Made by a program: the position numbers and the translations under genes
Notes under the pieces: model-generated
Database searches by the model: none
What the model was told of the DNA's origin: nothing
Seen by the model: only the letters and a program-made list of their open reading frames with translations
Assembly (NCBI GenBank): GCA_000149265.1
Contig: CH003245.1
Coordinates: 1,318,509 to 1,382,508 of the forward strand
Direction of reading: 5' to 3'
From: Ciona savignyi
Lineage: Eukaryota > Chordata > Ascidiacea > Phlebobranchia > Cionidae
Length of the DNA stretch: 64,000 nt
Shown here: positions 50,501 to 62,500 of the stretch, piece after piece
Position numbering within the stretch: position 1 is the stretch's first letter
Layout: every line of letters starts with the position of its first letter

Positions 50501-53500
50501 TTCATAAAGAAATCGTTTCCGTATCAGTCGCTTTAACCATTCGGTCAACAATTTCAGGTTGTTTTAGTTCGAGATTTGTAAAGACAAATGCAAATGTGGT
50601 TTAAATGACCATATGGTATTTAAAGTACAGAAAAAACAGGCTGATCAGTTTACACACGCTGCACAGTTCTGTTTCACACTGTTCGTTGGTAATAATGTAT
50701 AAAACACTAGTATATCCATGAGGGCAACTACGTACGTTAACACCGATAGTTATATGAATGATATATTGCTATAGTTTGTATTCAACCTATTAAACGACTG
50801 TGTTGCAGCTAATGCCGCTAAGTACATATAACTTAATGATACAATGAATTAGGTTGCTGCAAATTCAACCCCATAGCGTACTTCCCTCTGGCCATCCGAC
50901 GCTCTACCACAACCGAACATCAACGTATTTGTTACTTAATTGCGATACCTATAGAATGTCCAATGTCCGAAATGATTAAATAAAAATAACATTGTTTTTG
51001 TTTAAATTAACCTTATTAAGCTAACCGTATTTTTTGCGTCCTAAAAAGTTTGGAATTCAAGTATTTTTTGTGCGGTCTTTTTGTACAAAGGCCCTACTGT
51101 AAAATAGATCATATAGATACGAGTTTAAGAACTAAACTAAATCTATGTAAAACTTAATCAATAAATCAATTAACCTGACCAAAGTTCATCTCTGGGTTAA
51201 AACACACCAAAAGACATATACCTTGTGGGCGCCACTAGAACAGGATAGGATATGCATGTTTATCCCCGTGAAAACCAAGGGGATAACACACAGGCAATCG
51301 TCAGATTACCTCGTCGGGTTACCGGAGCTATTGCAGTGTGTTGTTTATGATTTACACGTTCCTTCAATTTAGTAGAACCCATTAATCCGCTGGGTTCAGG
51401 CAACACGCACTAATCCACCAGACTAACCCGTCGGACGAATAGTCGCTTACACGAGCTTATGCATGCTGAACCTACCTGGTGAGGCAGCAATATTCGCTGC
51501 ATCTGCTGATGGTTGTGTTGGAGAGAATCTTCTTGTACGGGACTCCATGCAAATGCTGGTTCGGCATCGGAATAAAAGAATCACAATTTCCTGGATAAAT
51601 TACAATGAAATCGACTTGTTTAGTCAAATGAATGGGAAAATGAAAGTTTTATAACACGGACATTGGTCAGATTACATCAATTTTTGTTAGCCCAACTAAA
51701 AATTCTTTGCCAAAACACACAACCGACTAGGTCGTGAATAGTTTTGATCCATCAATCTGCCAGCTTTTGGTCCGACGCGCCACGTATAAGCTAACCAGTC
51801 AAACCAATTCACTCTAACATTGTAAAAGTACCATAAGCATATCTATAACTTAAATTTTAATAGTGCAAACTTTGGCAATTAGTACAGAACCAATAGTTTA
51901 TATAAAAAGAACTTACAATTTCTTACTTTGTAAGTCTGTCAAATAAAAACACATTGTGTCCGTTTATAAGTCGGCCACAATTTCCTACACTGTAAATATT
52001 AAAATTGAAATCGTACCTATTGAATCTGCTGTCTGACAGATGCCATCTCTTGGTGGCAGATTCGTGCGGAACACAAAATCGGAGTAACTATTCACTGTCC
52101 CGTCTAAACCATCCATGGAGATATTCATTCGCATTATAAACCGCTTGCCACCGATCAATGTGTGTTTATTCAGCACAACTATCGGTGTATCAGACCCAGT
52201 TGTGGTCGAGTTCTCCCAGTCCAACTAAAACAAACAAGTATAGGTATAGGTCCCTATAGAAACAAAAATAGGTATGGGATTTTTATGTTTATCCCCTTGA
52301 GTGGGAAAACCAAGGGTATTAACACACAGGCAATCGTCAGATCGCCTCGCGCCCACTGTCTGGTTACCGGAGCTCTTCCAGTTTGTTGTGTATGATAGAC
52401 ACGTTCCCTTTAATTTGGTACAACTTAATCTGCTGGGTTTAGGAAATGTTTGTTAAGTGCCTTGCCCAAGGACACAACCCGACTACCTTGCGACCAGTTT
52501 CGAATCTACAATCCTTTGGCTGAAAGGCGACACACTAAACCACTACACTAATCTGTCAAACAAGTGTGTTAAAACCCCATGCGTTTTTCAACTTAACAGG
52601 AATAAACATGAATATATTCTATCCTCTTATTTAAATTTGATAAAAGCAATTTTGAACGACCCAATAGAATCAACCAGACTAAATCAAGCTGCTACGAAAA
52701 GAAAACAATAGGATATTCATGTTTATTTTTAAAATTGGAAAACGCAAGGGTCATTATTCTGTGGGCGTTCGTCAAATAACTAGGCAATAATGTAAGAAGC
52801 ATTCTCACACAAGTAATCGTCATATTACCTCACAGCCACTGTCAGGTTAGCAGGGCTATTGCAGCGATTTGTGTATGATTGAGACGTTCCCTCCATTTCG
52901 GTAGAACCCATCAATCCACTGGTTTTAGGCAATGTCCGCCAAGTGCCGTGCCAAAAACACAACCGACCAACTATCCACCATTTTAAATTCGCCTGAAAGG
53001 TGGCGCCAGAAAGCTATTGAGCTTCTGGGTGGTGATCGAACTGTTACCCTAACAAGTTAAGGGACAACAGATACTTGGTGGGGAGAGTATACAAAAAATA
53101 GCATACCACTTCGATAAGGGAGCCAAGTTCTTGTGAGGATTCTGTCATCGGAGAAATGGTGGCTGCAAAAGGGTGTATATACAGTTGAAAGATATCTACA
53201 CCCAAACTTTAAAGCACACTTCACTCCTTCTATACTTCATAAAACTACCCACTTGTACTGTATGTCAAAATGACTCAAAAATAGCCTCATGGTGCAATGA
53301 TGAAGATGCCTCAAACTATGTTACAACAAACGTTTTTGCACAAACAGCAATAAATTTTATTCCGAATTCATATCCATACCTTGTGTTATAGGGGGTATTG
53401 ATGTTGCTTCTCCGCCACTATCTGCTGAAACCCCAGCCCTCGTGGATGGAACCACTTCATACAACCTCCACTTGTAGGTTGGATTACGTTGCTGTTTGCA

Positions 53501-56500
53501 GTTGGCACAGACAGCATGCAAAGAAAGTGCTTGGGTGGGGTTCATCTTGAACTTACAGTTGTCAACACAGCTGCAGTTAAAGTTAGTTATGTTTTCTGCA
53601 TTCCCAAACAGTTGTCACATTGATACATTGTACAAACGTCATTGCCAAATTTAACTTCCGCCTACAATACTTTTGAAGATATCAAATCTTATCCAAACAC
53701 CCCTTAATTCATACATTAATAAAATATATTCGAGGTATTACCAGATAACTTGTGCCCATGGTCAATTTTAGATGAAATGTAAGAGACACTACTTTTATTT
53801 TTTACATAATCAACCGAAATAAATTGGGATAAAGCTGTCAATAAGTCAGCCAGCTCAGTTATGCCACTTTTACTTTATAGGATTCTATATTTACTTGATA
53901 TGGAAATCAGGTGGATCCCCTTCCTTTACTATGATCTGCTGCTTGAACTCGTTGGTTCGTTGACCTTTCCTCACAACGATTCGGAACTCATACTTCACGT
54001 AAAGGTGCATGAGGCTTGTGTTTAAACTGAACACACCGGGATGTGTAAACGAAACTTGATTCATGTCGTGAATGCAGCTGCCTACACTGAGTGGTAGGAA
54101 TCTTGGAAAAAGAGAAAATTCGGCTTTTAATGGTTTCACATTATGTTTTTTTTTAATATTTACGTTTTTATATCTTTGAATTGCCAGTGAGAAATGAAAA
54201 CTGTGCCACCCCAATCGTAAATAAGTAATAAAAAAACCTAAGTTTTTCTTTTAAACAATGAGCTAGAGGAAAGGGTTGGTTTGATTTATAAATAAAACTC
54301 TTATTATAAAAAAACTCGCAAGTGTAATCAGCAACTTAATTTCAATATTTATAAACTCTCCCCTAATTTAAATTCGCTGTTAGATACAATTTTCCAAAAA
54401 CTTACCGATCATCAGTGTAATTTTTACAGAACCAAGTAAAGTCCAAGTTGTTTCTTCCCTCGCCCACAATGTCCGGGTCGTACGACACGCTCGAGCTGTC
54501 CCATGTGACCACTCGCTTTGTCCCAACCGTACGCATTCCCCCTCCTCTGTGGGTGATTTGAGTAAATATTAGGATAGGATATTCATGTTTATTCCTGTGA
54601 ATGGAAAAACCAAGGGGCTTAACACACTGGCGATCGTCAGATCACCTTGCACCCACCGTCGGGTTACCGGAGCTATTGCAGTGTGTTGTATATGATAGAC
54701 ACGTTCCTTCAATTTGGTAAAACCCATTAATTAGCTGAATTCAGGCAATGTCAGTAAAGTGCCTTTCCCAAGGACACAACCGACTAGCCAGCGACCAGTT
54801 TCGCTCTTGCTGGCGATAAACTTTTTTTTTTTTTTTTAACAAAATAATGTCAAGTCATCAAACAGGCAAAAATAAAACTTCCACTCTTGTCAATGCTTGC
54901 CTGATTTTAGCCACCAGAGGAGATGGGCCTACAAGCAGGTAAATTGAATCGTCATCATGCAAGTCGTGCTCCTCGTCAAGCAAGTTGATTTTCACAGAAA
55001 TCTTATATAATCCGGTGAGGAAAGTAAGAGGGGGAACTAGTATTTCCGAACCGATGGAGCTCAGCCGGAATCGATTGGTTTGGGTTTTCATGTCGGCTGG
55101 AAGAGGAAAAGTTTTACTGCATGGCTGAGATATAGTGGTGTTTTTAAATTGTTGACCACCTGATGGTTATGATTTAACAATTTTTATTAAAATTCTAACC
55201 ATTTACAAATCATGAAATAAAATAGGTTTTAAAAGAAGTATATGAAAGTAAACAATAAAAAAGTGACTTTGTGGCAGAAAAACGGTGGGTGCAAATTGGA
55301 TAGACAAATCGTTTAATTCGAGATGTGACTGCTTAACGACTATACTCACATGTTAAGCTAATGACTGTCCAAAAGCATTATTACTTACCTGCGTATCTAA
55401 TGGCGTTCCACTCAAATCTGACTCCAGGAAAATTGTTGCAAATAATTTGAGGTGTTGCTGATAAGAGCAGTTTGCTTGATTTATACATTTTCTTTGGTTC
55501 AATCTTTATCTGAGTGTTATTTTAAATGTGTAAGGTACAAAAGGGTACTTTATGAATTGCTCCAGAAAAATTTACGCTGGTAAAAATGATGGTGTTGGAT
55601 TTTAAGAGAAACTTAACAAGGAAAAGAAGGAGATTGGAGAAAAGTTATGTCCATCATGTAAAGTGGTAAAACTGGTAAGCAGTTGTTATTTATAACACAG
55701 GAATTCTGCAGCATTTCTTGTGCGATATGGTTTCCAGTTCTGATGTAGTATTAGATATTGTATTAGATATTCGGTTATTTTAGTGCAAAGTATAGTTCAT
55801 ATATGACCTAATATGCAGCATTTTGTTAGTTTAGCTTGTTTAAGTTTGGTTCCTTTGTTGCAGTATTTAAAAAAAAAAACAGCAAAACTACATTTTTTAG
55901 CCTAGCAAGTTTTGAAAAATACTGGAGCTATTGCAGTGTGGTATGTATGACTCACACATACCTTCAATTTGGTAGAACCCATTAATCGGCTGGGTTCAGG
56001 CAATGTCTGTAAAGTGCCTTGCCCAACGACACAACCGACGAGTTAGCGACCAGTTTCGTACCTGCAACTTTTAGGTTGGAAGGTGTCGCACTAAACCACC
56101 AGACCAAGCGGTCGGATTAATAGATACGTTATAATGAATGAAAGAAGGTGATTCAATTAAATTTGATAAAAATGTTTGGTTATCTTACCTTGCCTTCATC
56201 TTCTATAGTTATGGATGGATAAATGCATCCTCTTGCGTTTATAGCTATTTTCAATATGCTGACTTCGTATGAGCTACCGTCCGTCACATTTGCTATCACC
56301 TCGAATACCGTCTCCATGTCATAGTCGTGTCTGTTTCAACAAGAAGTTTTTATCGTTTGAATATAGTAATATCTGTTATGTTATTTTTTTAGGGCGTCAA
56401 TTGTCTACTAACACAATGATGCACTTCATGTCCCGCCGGTTAGTCTGGAGGGTAAGTGTGTCGCCTTTCAATCAAAAGGTTGCAGGTGCGAAACTGGTCA

Positions 56501-59500
56501 CTAGCTAGTCGATTGTGTCCTTTGGCAAGGCACTTCACAGACATTGCCTGAACCCAGCGGATTATTGGGTTCTACCAAATTGAAAGAACATGTCAATCAT
56601 ACACAACACACTGCAATAGCTACGGTAACCCGACGATGGGCGCGAGGTGATTGATGATTGCCTGTGTGTTAACTCCCTTGGTTTTACCATTCACGGGGAT
56701 AAACATGAAATCCTATCATATCCTATTATGCACGATTATTATTAGTTATGGGCGCAAGTTACTTTGGAAACTATGCCTGTTACTACGTTTTGCAATATTA
56801 AAAATCGCTGTTGCAATCACATAACCATAATGCCGGATTTCAATTTTCATAACCATTAACTTAACTGTGCTGAGAAACCTTTAACCTTCCAATATAAAGT
56901 GACAATTTACCAGACATAGCACCATAGATATGGAGAGCATTTAATTTAACTACTTACGCAATGGTAATCTGGTTCATGTTATTATTGGGGTCTGTGTTGA
57001 TGACGGTGCAGTTTTCATCATCACTATTCTCGCAGAAATAGGAACAGTTGGTATCCAGTATTGAATGGTATGCATTTGAGCCATCACCGAAATCCCACGC
57101 CACGCAACCAGTTTTGCCAAGGTACACAAACTAAAAAAAGCAAATATAGAAAAGTACAACAAAAAACGTGTTGTTCCATAGCATGAGAAAACGACCTCAG
57201 TAATTATTTAAACAAATTAACCCAAGCTGCAGGTTGAAATACTTGAGTAACTGAGTATTCTAAGTAGCATAATAGTGATGGATTTCTCTATCATTTCATA
57301 TTATGAGGAAGTATACAATTTGGTTGATAATATTGGACAACTAAATAGATGGTATAAACAATTTAAAAATTATTGTAGCAATAATATTGATTTTACATTC
57401 AAGAATTGGTTTGGAGCTAATGATATGTTGCATATTTATTCCATTAGAAATGTGCAGATGTGGTTAAATATTGCAAATATACAGAAGTAGAAAATGGATT
57501 TAACCAAAATATAAACCCTAAATAAAATAATAATAAAAATCCAAGCACTTTTGCGCTCACTTGCAACTTCTGCCAGAAGAAATTTAAAATGTGACTGAGC
57601 TACACCAACATGAGAAAACAATTGTTTTACTTATTTTTTTATCACTATCAGTCTACGTGTGTAACTAGACATGCAGAATGGACCTTGGATAAAATAAATA
57701 CACAAGTAAAGTTAGAAGTTGGGATATCACTTACTGTTAGAGTGATTTCGACAGTCTCGTTCATAACTGCAACATTGTTATGCGACAATGATCGGATTTG
57801 AAAGCCAGACACCTCTTTCCAGAATTTTCGCTCATAATGGTCGTACGTCTGGACCACAGATAGCGGTTAAAGCATAAATTTCATTAAAGAATACAATACT
57901 TTTGTGTTATGGATGAAAACAATATATTGTAACTTGGTCAATTGTCTGGCAGAATCCATATGTCCAGTCGGCTTTTCACAACTTTGTCTATGTTTCATAC
58001 TTATATTGTTTCAACTTTAAATGGTGGTGGTAGGAATAGGATATTCATATTTTATGGGATAATGGAAATAGTCACAATATCTTGGCTCATATTATAGTTA
58101 CCATGGCAATTGCAGTGCATTGTAATAGATGGATACATTGCTACTGTTTGTTTCAACCCAACCACTTGTTTAAGATACTTGTGTAAAATAACCATTTAAT
58201 TCCTTAGAAACGTTAGATAACGTTCGGTTTGCAGATAACCTTATAGCTAATCGCAAAATTAAAGACTGTGGATTGGGAAGGTTGTCTAGGACAATATATA
58301 GCATTAACGCTGATTTTAGTAATCTACTTACACTACTAATAGCAAGAGGTGGAGCAGTGTTCCTATCTTCAGCATAAATAAGGCAAGCGGATGTCTTTCT
58401 GTGCAGAGAGATGGACCTGCAGTCGAATTCTCTCTCCTGGCAACACTGATCTAGGCAGTGTTGCACAGATGAATTTGTGAACGTCTTCCTGGGCAAACTT
58501 CGAGAGAGATGAGTGTTCGGGAAATGGTGGTAATCCTCTGAACATGGTGCTGTGAAAGAATTTTAAAATATGATTACACATTACAATGTGCAAACAATCA
58601 TGTATTTTAGGCATTTTTTTATCTTTCTATTACTATTTTGGTTTAATCTGACAAACTTACCAATACTATTTAAAAATATAAAGCTTAAAATATTTTATTT
58701 TTATGGTAAGGACAATTTTTATGTACTAGACAAACAATTTATGTACGGTAAACATATGCAAACTTGTAATAAATAGCGAAAGATAAATAAAACAAATAAA
58801 CATGCAGTGAAATATGTATGTAATGAGAATTAAATTTTCGCTCACATTTGGTGACAAATCTGAACAAGGCACCATCGCTTTGAGTGTCAATGTTGAACGC
58901 TTCCACAGACGCTTGGTAGAATGTCAAAGGACGTAGGCTTGTCACTTTAAAATAATTTTGACCTTCCACTCTTACAGAAGCCTGCAAGTTAAGAATTTAA
59001 AAGTAAAACTGGGACAGGATTTTTAAAAGCTTTAAACTGCAGAAACAGTGTGCATGAAATTGTAGAATATCACATGAAACATATACAGTAGGGCTTTAAA
59101 TAATATAGATTATACATATAATTTTAAAAAACGTAATAACACAGAATTAAGTAGTGTTAATAAATATTTAAATATGATCTGCACTGATTTAAGATGGAAA
59201 GTGATATTTTATATCATTTTGACTTAATACGTAGAAAAAAAATAGTAAAAATAGAAGTGATATAAACGTACAACTAAATTGGTGTACGTTTCAATTTCCG
59301 TCGAATTTAGATCTTCTTCACTGGATACCACATCATAATCTCTGTTTGTTACCTCTGATGGTTCATCTTTTTCGAAAACCTGACGTTAATCAAAAGTCAT
59401 TTACTAAAACTGGCATCTAATGATTTATTAGTTTATTATGACATCCATGGTACATGACTTTGACAAAATACCGTAATTATACCTAAACGTAATAAAAAGC

Positions 59501-62500
59501 ATGGGACATAAAGATCAGACAGTTAACCACAATCAACAGCCTATAGTTCTGAATTTAATTTTACGAACTAAAGGACTAATGTGAGATGTTTATACAAGGT
59601 GGTTAACTAAGTAATGGAGTTGTTGTAGCACTATGATATGGTATTTCAATAAGTAAGATTAACACCCACAGGCAAACACACTTCACCTTGAGCATATAAT
59701 ACTCGGCCTGTTGTACTGGCAGCCAGTCAATTTCCGCCTCAGTGTCCATGAAAAATCCCTCACTTCTATTCACAGCACTTGGATGGGGGAGTTCTGCGAA
59801 GGGAATTTGGTTTACTCGGTTACCTAAATATATGTTTTGCGTGTGAGGTAGTGTTTTGCAATTTTACAAGATAAATTTTACAAGATAAATAAAAAACAAC
59901 AACACAGAATTAAAAATCCTTGAAAAAAACCACAGTAAAATATGGTATGCAGTATTTATTTCCAAGAAGTTTTCAGAAATAGATATAATTATCACATACT
60001 AGTGAATTTGTTTGTGAATACTGTGAAACTCTGAGTGTCTTGGTTGATGGCGGTCATGTCGATTGAGTAGTATGAGGCAGGGTGGAGTCCCTGAATCAAG
60101 AACGATGTCGACGTAATATTCACCTCCTCACGTTGCAGTCGAAGAAAAACACTGTAAAATAAATGAACTTCAAAAACACAATTTAAAATTAAAATCAAGT
60201 AGTGGATTTAACGTCAGTATTGATGTACACATATGATTAGGTAATGAACATAGATTATAATAAAAGTACGACATTATTCACAACGATATATCATTAAAGA
60301 GCACATATGATATCGATTAAAAATGACCCCAAATATCCCAGGGCTCAGTCACCCACCTGTAGTGGTCACCCTCCCTATGCTCCACCCCATATCGCACCAT
60401 GTACATGGTTGCTAGGGGAACAGGAGACCATGTGACCACAAGTGATGTGTCTGTTACATCATCATCATCGGCGATGCTGAAGTTTTCAGGAGTTTCAAGC
60501 TCTATTAATCAAAGTTAGGGTCATTTTGTTTTGGGTGCGGTAAATACAAGAACTGGTTTGGGCTACTCATATTTATACACAGAAGTGGAAAATAAAAGAA
60601 TTTTTAACATGAGCAATCTTGTTTATGGAAATTTTATGGCATTTGAAGGAGGCTGGAATCAAGAATCTGGAACCTGTCTGGTTCTTAATGCTGACCCCCA
60701 CCACCAAATAACTGAAATCATGTCCATGGGTATTCATTCGTTCTGTACTGTGGCACTTAAATTACTAATAAGCATATGAGTTTTTGTACAATGTCAATGT
60801 TAGATTTTTATGTTTGATGTATTTTATTTTTTTGCTTACAAAAACCTGATAAAATAAACTGGATTTTCCAATGTCCATGTTTACCCCTACTGCAAATTAC
60901 AAATTTGAACTTGAATACAGCTGTTTTCTTTGCTGTTAATACTTTTATACTTACTTGTGAATGTGTGTACAGTAACCGAGTCGCTGTAAGTATTCTGTCG
61001 TGAGTTTTGTGCTGTCAGTGTGATCCGGTATCTTTGACCGCTGGCCAAACCAACGATCTCGCAGAATGTGCTGAAAATAGTGATTTTCGTGGTTAACCCT
61101 GTAATAGGATGGGATGAAATATTTATGTTTAGCTCCGTGCATGGAAAAACCAAGGGCGTTAACACATAGGAAATCGTCAGATTACCACGCACATACGGTA
61201 AAGTTACCGGTACTATTGCAGTATGTTGTATATGATACAAACATTCCTTTAATTTAGTAGAACCCAATAATCTGCTGGATTCGGGCAATGTTTGTTAAGT
61301 GCCTTGCCCAAGGACACAACCGACTAGCTAGCGACCAGTTTCGTACCTGCAACCTTTGGAGTGAAAAGCGTCACACTAAACCACCCGACTAACCAGTCAG
61401 AACTAATAATGGACAATTCATCAAATGTAAGAATGATGGACAATTCACCAACAGTAACGAAATAATTAAAAAAAATAGAATTTAGGAGTAGACCTAAAAA
61501 AATTCAAAAACTCACTTCCTTGTTAGTATTCGACGAGCTTTAGCGTGGGTGAAATTGGCAAGCACCAAAGTATAAAGATCTGCCTTGGGTACATTGCCCC
61601 AGCTCACATTAAATGCTGATGAAGTCATTGATCCATTTACAATGGTGACTTGCCTCGGTGTAAGAAGTTCTATATGGAAAAAATGGCAATATTAGTTAGC
61701 AATGTGAGTACATCATTAAACGCCTTAAGAAAGTGATTTGTTTTTCTTTCCATCGTGCAAAGTAGACAAATTGAATGCTAATAAAACTGGCATTCAGTAA
61801 ATCAGTGAAATAGAACGACACAGTTTAAAAGGCACATGATTATAATCAAACATGATAATTTTTAGTCCTATTCTTGCTATGCTGATAACATTTTTGGTCA
61901 TGGCTGCCTATGTGACCCTATTGTAGTTAAATGTGTTAAAATATTATATATTAATAAGGAATTTTAATTGCACACAAAGAACACTTCACATACTTGTGTA
62001 TTGGATTAGAGATCGCTCAACGCCACTGGTTCTCTCGTTTTCGGCTGTGACGGTCACTTGGTACCTGGTGCCGTCACGAAGGTCACGCAAGGTCAGCTCT
62101 GTAGCGCCAGTAGCAACGATGGTGCGAGCTCTTCCATGCACGGGAGGAGGGCTGGAGGAAGGATTTAAATTAAGTCCGGCCGGTTAGTCGAGCGGTTAAG
62201 TGCGTCAACTTTCAATCGAAAGGTTGCATGTGCGAAACTGGTCACTAGCTAGTCGGTTGTATCCTCGGGCAAGGCACTTTATGGATATTGCCTGAACCCA
62301 GCGGATTAATGGGTTCTACCAAATTGAAAGAATGTGTCTATCATATACAACACACTGCAATCGTAGGGCGCGAGGTGTGTTAACCCCCTTGGTTTTCCTA
62401 TTCACCGGGATAAACATGAATATCCTATCCTATCCAATCCTTTCCTTAATAAACATGGTTTAAAATGTTTACCTTATAATAACGATGTAACGGGAAGCGT

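Noticed and set aside
57275..57490. Plus-strand 71-codon open frame in a polycystin intron
   Set aside because: AT-rich, no signature or splice context; could be chance.
60531..60779. Plus-strand 82-codon open frame between FN3 exons
   Set aside because: No domain recognised, no start context or polyadenylation support; most likely intron sequence.
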